A DNA stretch of 12,423 nucleotides from Parvibacillus sp035426385 (lineage in GTDB: Bacteria; Bacteroidota; Bacteroidia; Chitinophagales; Saprospiraceae). Location: positions 1 through 12,423 of the forward strand of contig DAOLZQ010000079.1 of assembly GCA_035426385.1 (NCBI GenBank), written 5' to 3'. The notes below the pieces were generated by a model that was not told the origin of the DNA, did no database searches, and was given only the letters and a program-made list of their open reading frames with translations. Below, piece by piece: positions 1-6,001 of this stretch (position 1 is its first letter; every line of letters begins with the position of its first letter). The position numbers and the translations under genes are program-made.

Positions 1-1017
1 ATATATTTAACTTTGAAGGTAAGTCAAACTCCCGCTGGTACCATCGGGTATGATGTAACTTCTACTTGCACAGGTGATACACTGAAACTATATGCTACAG
101 GTGGATCTTCCTATTCTTGGTCAGGACCGGGAGGGTTTACTTCTACACAACAGAATCCGATTAGACTGAATTCTAACAGTGGGTTTAGTGGAGTGTATAC
201 AGTAGTGATTACCAACATAGCAGGATGTTCTGTTACACTTTCTCAGAATATCACCATTCGTCCATTACCTACCATCACTGCCTTTACTACTACTCCTGAA
301 GTTTGCGAGGGTGGTACAGCTCTTTTATTTGCAAATGGTGGAGTTAGCTACAGTTGGAGTGGCCCTTACGGCTATTCATCCAATTTCCAGAATCCTATTA
401 TCACTAATATTCCGATGTATATGAGCGGAAAATATGCTGTGAAAGGGTACAATGAATATGGTTGTTCCTCTACTGCGTCAGTGCTAATTACTGTTCAGAC
501 CGTAAATGCAGTAGCAAATGCTACTCCAAACCCGGTACCTTCAAATGGTACCCTGTATCTTACTGCTTCAGGAGGTACTAACTACCAATGGACCGGCCCG
601 AATGGTTTCCATACGACTCAGCAAAATCCAATTATCACTAAATTTCAAAAGACGAATGCGGGATTGTATTCTGTAATAGTAAGCTCTAGTGCAGGCTGTC
701 AGGATACCAAAATAATTCTGGTCAACATTCAGGGAACTGGATTCGGTGCTAATGCGGAATATAGAATGGAAGGTATTTATCGTCAGGTATATCCTAATCC
801 ATCTAGTTCAGTAATCAGAATTGCGGACGATTTCCAAGGTGAATTTGCTTACAAGATCATTAGTTCTAATGGTACGATTCCTATGCAAGGCAAAGCATCG
901 GTTGGAGATAATATCTCTATCCAAAATCTGCCTGCAGGCTCTTATTATATCCAGTGGAATTATACTGCAAATGATAAACAACAGAGTTTCATCAGTCAGT
1001 TTATTAAGACTAATTAA
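1..1017 (+). CDS. Secreted Ig/PKD-like repeat protein with T9SS type A sorting domain (3' part only)
   Basis: The reading frame is open to base 1 with no start of its own, so this is the C-terminal part (about 338 residues) of a longer protein. A TTG at 13 is in frame but is unlikely to be the true start. Numbering from that TTG, three related modules of about 78-79 residues are seen. Each carries Y-x-W-[ST]-G-P-x-G-[FY], with tryptophans at 36, 115 and 193, followed by QNPI. Modules 1 and 2 each have a likely disulphide pair (Cys19/Cys72 and Cys98/Cys151). Module 3 keeps only the second cysteine (Cys229). From about residue 260 the motif YPNPSSSVIRI opens a 75-residue tail typical of type A T9SS C-terminal domains. 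That domain directs export across the outer membrane by the PorU/type IX machinery and anchoring or release at the surface. The role is probably adhesion or another cell-surface structural function. No catalytic domain is visible, but the N-terminus is missing. Confidence 0.88.
   Translation: MYLTLKVSQTPAGTIGYDVTSTCTGDTLKLYATGGSSYSWSGPGGFTSTQQNPIRLNSNSGFSGVYTVVITNIAGCSVTLSQNITIRPLPTITAFTTTPEVCEGGTALLFANGGVSYSWSGPYGYSSNFQNPIITNIPMYMSGKYAVKGYNEYGCSSTASVLITVQTVNAVANATPNPVPSNGTLYLTASGGTNYQWTGPNGFHTTQQNPIITKFQKTNAGLYSVIVSSSAGCQDTKIILVNIQGTGFGANAEYRMEGIYRQVYPNPSSSVIRIADDFQGEFAYKIISSNGTIPMQGKASVGDNISIQNLPAGSYYIQWNYTANDKQQSFISQFIKTN
61..726 (+). repeat. Three tandem Ig/PKD-like protein modules, about 235 bp period
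   Basis: Inside the secreted protein, three modules repeat at about 79- and 78-residue spacing. They share the W-[ST]-G-P-x-G-aromatic motif and a following QNPI. At DNA level the copies have diverged strongly, with the tryptophan-centred codons differing at many third positions. This indicates an old duplication held by selection on protein sequence, not a recent DNA repeat. More copies probably lie to the left of the window. Confidence 0.75.
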
Positions 1018-1056
1018 TTCAGTATAGACTAGTCTTCTGATTAGTCAGAGATTAAG

Positions 1057-1090
1057 AGGCGCTGCTCAGTTAGAGTAGCGCCTTTTTTTT
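1057..1090 (+). terminator. Strong intrinsic terminator after the secreted repeat protein
   Basis: AGGCGCTGCTC (1057-1067) pairs with GAGTAGCGCCT (1073-1083), an 11-bp stem with one G-T wobble. The loop is AGTTA and the eight T's run from 1083 to 1090. It lies 39 bases after the TAA. On the opposite strand no T run follows the stem, so it serves only the + transcript and not the facing rbfA operon. A smaller hairpin, TCTGA-TTAG-TCAGA (1036-1049), sits just before it. Confidence 0.92.
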
Positions 1091-1310
1091 ATTTACTAAA
1101 ACATTAAGTGAAGAGTGAGATAAGGTAATTGACTGAATCAGGCTGCATCAATGAAAAATCAGATTACTTCCTCCATTTCATTGTATAATTTGCATTACCG
1201 TAGGTGCTACTGAAATAAAATTTGAATGAAGAATACTTACAGAGTTTTAGCTGTAGATAAGAATTTAATTTGGAATGAACTGAGAAAAAATATGAGCAAT
1301 TATTGGGAAC
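1091..1310. other. Intergenic stretch with no supportable gene
   Basis: This A+T-rich region lies between the + strand terminator and the 3' end of rbfA. I see no convincing terminator for the minus-strand operon, no -7 TAnnTTTG element and no conserved RNA. An open frame that starts at 1226 (+) runs on antisense into rbfA and looks like chance. Confidence 0.5.
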
Positions 1311-1685
1311 TTATTCTTCCTCATTCCCCATCTGGTCCGCCTCATAAAGCTTTTGAAAAAGTGAAGCTTCTTGCATTGCCGCCTCTAGCGTATCATCGAG
1401 ATAGAATTGAATTTCCGGCATGCGGCGCATGTGCGATTTGATACGTTTATAAAAATTTTGTTTTATTTCGGGAAGCGCATGTTGGATGGCGTCCATTATA
1501 ATTTGAGGTTGTTCTGCATTGTAAATGCTGAGATAGATTTTAGCCAGTGCCATATCAGCTGTGACTATGACATGTGTCACTGTCACCAGCGGCTGAGCAC
1601 CAAAGATATAAATACCTGATTCCTGCAGGACGAGACTGATGTGCCTGCGCAATAATTCAGCGACTTGAGATTGTCTTTTCGACAT
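1311..1685 (-). CDS. rbfA: Ribosome-binding factor A
   Basis: This 124-residue protein has the normal length for RbfA, the single-KH-domain factor that binds the 30S subunit and helps mature the 5' end of 16S rRNA, especially in the cold. The N-terminus MSKRQSQVAELLRRHIS matches the family's opening helix, where a run of S-x-R-x-x-x-V-A-E-x-[IL]-[RK] is usual. The C-terminal signature R-R-M-P-E-I-Q-F-x-x-D-D-[ST] is at residues 87-99. The acidic tail (NEEE) is typical. It is the last gene of the accA-dapA run, 46 bp after the ABC ATPase stop. The sequence before the ATG has no Shine-Dalgarno motif, as is usual in Bacteroidota. The assignment is secure. Regulation by its own promoter cannot be excluded. 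Confidence 0.93.
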   Translation of the reverse strand: MSKRQSQVAELLRRHISLVLQESGIYIFGAQPLVTVTHVIVTADMALAKIYLSIYNAEQPQIIMDAIQHALPEIKQNFYKRIKSHMRRMPEIQFYLDDTLEAAMQEASLFQKLYEADQMGNEEE

Positions 1686-1731
1686 GATTCTATTCTTTTA
1701 TGAGTGGATAAAGATAGACTATTCTACCATT

Positions 1732-3468
1732 TCAATTCCAGACAGGAATAGCTGATATTAATTTTTGGGTGTATTCTTCAGACGGATGATTATAGATATG
1801 GTCAGCCAGGCCTTGTTCTACAATACTACCTTTGTTCATTACCAGTATTCGGTGACTGATAAAATTTACTACTGATAAATCATGAGAGATGAAAATATAA
1901 GTCAATCCTAGCCTTGCTTGTAAGTCTTTAAGCAGATTTAATATTTGTGCCTGTACACTCACATCTAGTGCCGAGACTGATTCATCACAGATGATTAGAT
2001 CCGGTTCAAGTGCCAATGCCCTGGCGATACTTATACGTTGACGTTGGCCACCGCTAAACTCGTGTGGATACCGATTAGCCCAGTCTCGTTCTAATCCGGT
2101 CTGTTCCAAAAGATACTCCATTCTCTGACGTCGGCTACCCTTTCCCGGATACAAATTATGTACTATCATGGGCTCCATAATGGCCTCTCCTATGCGCATA
2201 TTGGGATTGAGTGACGAATAGGGATCTTGGAAAATAATTTGTATTCTCTTGTGAATGGATTTGCTACTCTCACTCCTCCATTGGATTAAGTCCCGGTCTT
2301 CCAGCAGCATGGATCCGGAGTAAGGCTGCTCCAAGCCGACAATGGTTCGACCTAGGGTAGATTTTCCACAGCCGGATTCTCCTACTATTCCTACAGTTTC
2401 CCCACGATGGACAGAAAAACTAACATCGTTTACTGCATATAAATAGTCTGTTGGCGTACCCCAGAAATTCTTTGATGTAGGGTATAGCACTGTAAGGTGT
2501 TTTATTTCTAGCAGATTCTCATCAAGCTGCGCAGTCACATCATCATTTATGAGGTAGCGTTCATTTGCAGGCACTTCATTAAAGTTATAAGTATCTCCTT
2601 GATGGCTTATGTGCACAAAATCGGAAATTACCGGTAGCCGGCTAGGCTTAGATTTTAGTGGAGGTTTGCATGCGATTAAGCTTTGGGTATATAGGTGCTT
2701 TGGTGCACTCAAAACCTCCTCAGTAAGACCAGACTCGCAAATGATGCCTTTATACATAACATAGATACGTTCAGCGATTTGTCTGATTACACCCAGGTCG
2801 TGTGAAATAAATAATATAGAAATGCCTAGATCCTTGCTGATGTCAGCCAATAGCTGCAGGATCTTTTGCTGTATGGTCACATCAAGAGCCGTTGTGGGCT
2901 CATCGGCAATAATTAATTCGGGACTGCAGACTAGTGCCATTGCGATCATCACCCGCTGTATCTGTCCACCTGAGATCTGATGTGGATAAGAATCATATAT
3001 CCGCTCCGGAGTCGGTAATGCAACCTTGTTAAATAATTCCAGTGTCTGTTTTTTTGCCTGCTGTCTACTATAGCCCAAATGTGTCTGCGCTACCTCATCT
3101 ACTTGATATCCGCAAGTCAACACAGGATTGAGTGAGGACATTGGCTCTTGAAAGATCATAGCTATCTTCCGGCCTCTGAGTTGTCGGAGGCCTGACTCAG
3201 ATAGACTAGTTAGTTCGACAGCTTTATTTTTATCCTTCTCAGAAAAGCATATACTTCCACTGATTTGCACCTGCCGTGCAGGTAAGAGTCCCATGATAGC
3301 GAGTCCGGTGACTGATTTTCCGGAGCCGGATTCACCTACTAGTCCTGTGATCTCGCCCCGTCGTAGATGAAGGTCAATATTCTTAATGACCTTATTTATC
3401 CGATCTTCGTTTTTGAAGCTAATCGTGAGGTTCTCGATAGAAAGTAAGTTCTGTGAGTCATCCATCAT
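1732..3468 (-). CDS. Duplicated ABC transporter ATPase, dipeptide/oligopeptide (DppD-DppF / YejF / GsiA) type
   Basis: The 578 residues contain two complete nucleotide-binding domains fused head to tail. Domain 1 has Walker A GESGSGKS (45-52), Q-loop IFQEPMSSLNP (105-115), signature ISGGQ (165-169), Walker B LIIADE (185-190) and the H-loop in FISHD. Domain 2 has GESGCGKS (363-370), IFQDPYSSLNP (412-422), FSGGQ (471-475), LIICDE (491-496) and FISHD (527-531). Both sites keep all catalytic residues. Each domain ends in the oligopeptide-transporter tail (KHLYTQSL at 258-265, HPSEEYTQKL at 561-570). This places the protein in the peptide/nickel importer family and not among exporters. Family members energise uptake of di- or oligopeptides, glutathione or related solutes through two permeases and a binding protein, none of which is encoded nearby. 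The substrate is therefore unknown. The start is one of two adjacent ATGs. The gene follows dapA by 40 bp. Confidence 0.9.
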   Translation of the reverse strand: MMDDSQNLLSIENLTISFKNEDRINKVIKNIDLHLRRGEITGLVGESGSGKSVTGLAIMGLLPARQVQISGSICFSEKDKNKAVELTSLSESGLRQLRGRKIAMIFQEPMSSLNPVLTCGYQVDEVAQTHLGYSRQQAKKQTLELFNKVALPTPERIYDSYPHQISGGQIQRVMIAMALVCSPELIIADEPTTALDVTIQQKILQLLADISKDLGISILFISHDLGVIRQIAERIYVMYKGIICESGLTEEVLSAPKHLYTQSLIACKPPLKSKPSRLPVISDFVHISHQGDTYNFNEVPANERYLINDDVTAQLDENLLEIKHLTVLYPTSKNFWGTPTDYLYAVNDVSFSVHRGETVGIVGESGCGKSTLGRTIVGLEQPYSGSMLLEDRDLIQWRSESSKSIHKRIQIIFQDPYSSLNPNMRIGEAIMEPMIVHNLYPGKGSRRQRMEYLLEQTGLERDWANRYPHEFSGGQRQRISIARALALEPDLIICDESVSALDVSVQAQILNLLKDLQARLGLTYIFISHDLSVVNFISHRILVMNKGSIVEQGLADHIYNHPSEEYTQKLISAIPVWN

Positions 3469-3508
3469 TCACAGACTAGGGTCCAATAGGGTAGGCTTAT
3501 CATTATCT

Positions 3509-4426
3509 CTATTTCTTTTGTAAAAATGAAGGTGTCTTCAATCCCGACCTGCTGATCTCTTGTTCCAATAATTCACTGGCCTGGGCACTGAGTTCCACTA
3601 GGGGCAATCTCAGTTCTGACTCACACAATCCCAGCAGTGACATCGCCATTTTAATTCCTGTGGGATTACCTTCAGCATAGATATATTTGTGAATGTCCAA
3701 TAACTGTAAGTGATATTTAGCACCCTCCTCATATTTACCCTGTAATGCCAGACGTATCATCTCTGACATTTCATATGGAAATGCATTGCCCAAAACTGAG
3801 ATGAGACCGTCTGCTCCTAAAGCCATTGTTGGAAAAGCGGTAATATCATCTCCTGAGAACACCAGAAAATCATCCGGCCTATCTTTGATAAGTTTACTTA
3901 GTGCCATCATGTCGGTGCTGGCTTCCTTTACACCGATCAGATTGCTATGATCAGCTGCTAGTCTCAGTGTGGTCTCTGCTTTGACCACGGAGGCTGTCCT
4001 TCCCGGTACATTATAGATTATTACCGGCTTTGGTGAGGCATCAGCGAGATGCATATAGTGCTGGTAGATTCCTTCCTGAGTAGGCTTTACATAGGCCGGG
4101 CTACTAGCCATAATTACATCTACGCGACTCAAATCAAAAGATTTGACTTTCCGAACTAATTCAGCTGTATTATTCATGCCGAAGGGAGCAAATATGAGCG
4201 GTATGCGCCCTGCTATTTGTTCGACAGTAAAATCAAGAAGAAGTTGAGTCTCCTCAACTGTTAGAGCTGTAGCTTCGCCCGTTGTCCCAAGGCTAACCAG
4301 AAATTCTACCTTTCCATCGATGAGGTGATTAATGATTCTCCCCAAAGCAGGAAAGTCTATTTCACCTGCCCGGAATGGTGTAACCATTGCGACGCCTGTT
4401 CCTTTTAATTTTAATAAATCATTCAC
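3509..4426 (-). CDS. dapA: 4-hydroxy-tetrahydrodipicolinate synthase
   Basis: This cytosolic (beta/alpha)8-barrel class I aldolase condenses pyruvate with L-aspartate-4-semialdehyde, the first committed step to diaminopimelate and lysine, hence to peptidoglycan. The 305-residue length is usual for the family. Visible active-site elements are the GTTGE loop (47-51), Tyr112 in SSPAY, Tyr138 in IIYNVPGRT, Arg143 and the Schiff-base Lys167 in IGVKEAS. SGDD (191-194) follows. These correspond to T44/T45, Y107, Y133, R138 and K161 of the E. coli enzyme. The start codon is GTG. It overlaps the TGA of the preceding small gene as GTGA (4426-4423), and an ATG at 4422 is out of frame. The coupling suggests translation by reinitiation. 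The last residues (SGLKTPSFLQKK) are variable in the family. Confidence 0.95.
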   Translation of the reverse strand: MNDLLKLKGTGVAMVTPFRAGEIDFPALGRIINHLIDGKVEFLVSLGTTGEATALTVEETQLLLDFTVEQIAGRIPLIFAPFGMNNTAELVRKVKSFDLSRVDVIMASSPAYVKPTQEGIYQHYMHLADASPKPVIIYNVPGRTASVVKAETTLRLAADHSNLIGVKEASTDMMALSKLIKDRPDDFLVFSGDDITAFPTMALGADGLISVLGNAFPYEMSEMIRLALQGKYEEGAKYHLQLLDIHKYIYAEGNPTGIKMAMSLLGLCESELRLPLVELSAQASELLEQEISRSGLKTPSFLQKK

Positions 4427-4896
4427 GTACTTAATGAATTGAATATTTGAATAAAATATTTGACTTTGCCTGCCGGAGTACTATCAGCAGAATTTAGTAT
4501 AAAATTATACAAATTTTTGTATTCTTTGTCGAACCGTACTTTGTTGCTAATATTTAAGTTAGTCAAAAATAATTCCAGCAGCGGACTAGATAGTGCAGTA
4601 CAATTGAGCAACCATTTATTTCGTGAAAAATTACCCGAGGGGAGATTTTTAATTTTCCCCATAAAATTGATACTTTTCAAAGCAATAGTCTCTTCTGATG
4701 TACTGTCTTCATTAACTGTGATAAATAGAAAGTTTATTTTATTGGGGATAGATCGTAATTCAAAAAGAATCGAGTTTCTTAAAGACTGAATGTCATTCCC
4801 TTTATTTTCCATCACAATTAGGATTTCCTCAGCCGTCGAAGATCTGATGGGGCGTCCTTTGAATTGTAATATAAATTCAGCAATCTGCTCTCTCAT
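4423..4896 (-). CDS. Uncharacterised 157-residue protein coupled to dapA; possible DUF6913-like
   Basis: I do not recognise this protein with certainty. It has no signal peptide, no membrane segment and no obvious catalytic motif, so it is probably a small cytosolic alpha/beta protein. The segment from about residue 55 on alternates hydrophobic strands (INFLFITVN, WLLNCTAL) with helices, then a short strand NKVRF and a final helix KVKYFIQIFNSL. This order resembles what I recall of DUF6913 proteins, which are often encoded beside dapA in Bacteroidota. That link is inference from memory of pattern and neighbourhood, not a computed match. It begins 18 bases after the accA stop and its TGA overlaps the dapA GTG by four bases. 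It is therefore almost certainly translated, and co-expressed with both neighbours. It is more A+T-rich than the flanking core genes, consistent with a fast-evolving protein. Confidence 0.75.
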   Translation of the reverse strand: MREQIAEFILQFKGRPIRSSTAEEILIVMENKGNDIQSLRNSILFELRSIPNKINFLFITVNEDSTSEETIALKSINFMGKIKNLPSGNFSRNKWLLNCTALSSPLLELFLTNLNISNKVRFDKEYKNLYNFILNSADSTPAGKVKYFIQIFNSLST

Positions 4897-4914
4897 GAGC
4901 GGAATGGTGGCAGA

Positions 4915-5907
4915 TTAAGCCTGAGAATCATTGGTTATTTTGAATTTCCCCATATGACGATATTTCTCTATCCTTTTTTGTATCATGTGCTTTCTATCCA
5001 TCTTTTTCAACTCTTTTAGATTTGAAATAATGTGCTGCTTTAAGATTTCAGCCATCTCTTCAGGTGCAGAATGTGCTCCTCCCAATGGTTCTGAAACGAT
5101 ACCATCCACTAGTTTAAATCCAAACATGTCTTCCGGCGTCAACTTTAGTTCTTCGGCTGCCTTCACTTTATAATCCCAGCTTCGCCATAATATAGTAGAG
5201 CAGTTCTCTGGTGAGATTACTGTGTACCAGGTGTTCTCGAGCATATATACTCTATCACCTACACCTATACCAAGTGCACCACCTGATGCCCCCTCACCAA
5301 TAATATAACAGAGTATATTGGTCTTTAACTTGGCCATTTCGAAGATATTTCGTGCTATAGCTTCAGCTTGCCCACGATCCTCAGCCTCTATCCCCGGATA
5401 AGCGCCGGGCGTATCAATAAAAGTAATGACGGGCAGTTGGAATTTTTCAGCTAGGTGCATTAGTCGGAGAGCCTTTCTATAACCTTCAGGATTGGCCATG
5501 CCGAAATTACGATATTGGCGCGCTTTTGTATTATGGCCTTTCTGATGACCGATTACTACTACCGGTTGACCTTCCAGTCTGGCCAGACCACCTATTATAG
5601 CTTTATCATCATGCACATTGCGATCACCGTGCAATTCCATGAACTCATCAAATATCTTTTCGAAATAAAATAGTGTATAAGGCCTGTCAGGATGTCGACT
5701 CAACTGAACTCGCTCCCATGGAGTGAGATTCTTATATAATTCCAGCTTGACTATATCAATCTTTTTCTCCAATGACATTATAGTGTCCTCCAGATCTACT
5801 TCGCCCTTAGCTTCCATCTCTCTCAAGTTGTCTAGTTGGGAATATAATTCAGCTAGCGGCCGCTCTAACTCGAGGAATACGGTTTTATTAGTGTTATTTT
5901 CTGACAT
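4915..5907 (-). CDS. accA: Acetyl-CoA carboxylase carboxyltransferase subunit alpha
   Basis: AccA pairs with AccD as the heterotetrameric carboxyltransferase that moves CO2 from biotin-BCCP to acetyl-CoA, giving malonyl-CoA, the entry step of fatty acid synthesis. The 330 residues match the family throughout. An N-terminal helical hairpin (12-58) is followed by the conserved LTPWERVQLSRHPDRPYT (61-78) and GDRNVHDDKAIIGGLA (94-109). The crotonase-fold core contains FIDTPGAYPGI (163-173) and the oxyanion-hole glycines of GEGASGGALGIGVGDRV (204-220). I chose the ATG at 5907. A longer in-frame start at 5937 adds MIHCFYFCLP, which is not family-like and lies within the predicted -7 element, so it would fall at or upstream of the transcription start. 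It is the first gene of the minus-strand run and faces away from valS. Confidence 0.95.
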   Translation of the reverse strand: MSENNTNKTVFLELERPLAELYSQLDNLREMEAKGEVDLEDTIMSLEKKIDIVKLELYKNLTPWERVQLSRHPDRPYTLFYFEKIFDEFMELHGDRNVHDDKAIIGGLARLEGQPVVVIGHQKGHNTKARQYRNFGMANPEGYRKALRLMHLAEKFQLPVITFIDTPGAYPGIEAEDRGQAEAIARNIFEMAKLKTNILCYIIGEGASGGALGIGVGDRVYMLENTWYTVISPENCSTILWRSWDYKVKAAEELKLTPEDMFGFKLVDGIVSEPLGGAHSAPEEMAEILKQHIISNLKELKKMDRKHMIQKRIEKYRHMGKFKITNDSQA

Positions 5908-5934
5908 AGGAAGGCAAAAATAAAAACAATGGAT

Positions 5935-5963
5935 CAAATATAGCAGTCATGCAGGATATGCAA
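5935..5963 (-). promoter_or_regulatory. Predicted accA-operon promoter, Bacteroidota type
   Basis: Read on the minus strand, TATATTTG (5942-5935) fits the -7 consensus TAnnTTTG. A TTG (5963-5961) lies 18 bases upstream, matching the -33 element in position. Transcription would begin near 5930, about 20-25 bases before the accA ATG at 5907. No experimental support is available. Confidence 0.55.
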
Positions 5964-5971
5964 TACCTTTG
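5964..5971 (+). promoter_or_regulatory. Predicted valS promoter -7 element
   Basis: TACCTTTG is an exact match to the Bacteroidota -7 consensus TAnnTTTG. It lies 30 bases before the valS ATG, giving a leader of roughly 25 bases. No clear TTG is found at the expected -33 distance. The element directly abuts the -33 TTG of the opposite accA promoter (5961-5963), so the two polymerase sites overlap almost completely. Confidence 0.5.
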
Positions 5972-6001
5972 TGAACTTTATAGAATAAAGATAATACTTA
6001 A

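Noticed and set aside
1226..1441. 71-codon open frame on the + strand opposite the 3' end of rbfA
   Set aside because: More than half lies antisense to rbfA, the sequence resembles no family, and no promoter precedes it. It is most simply a chance frame.
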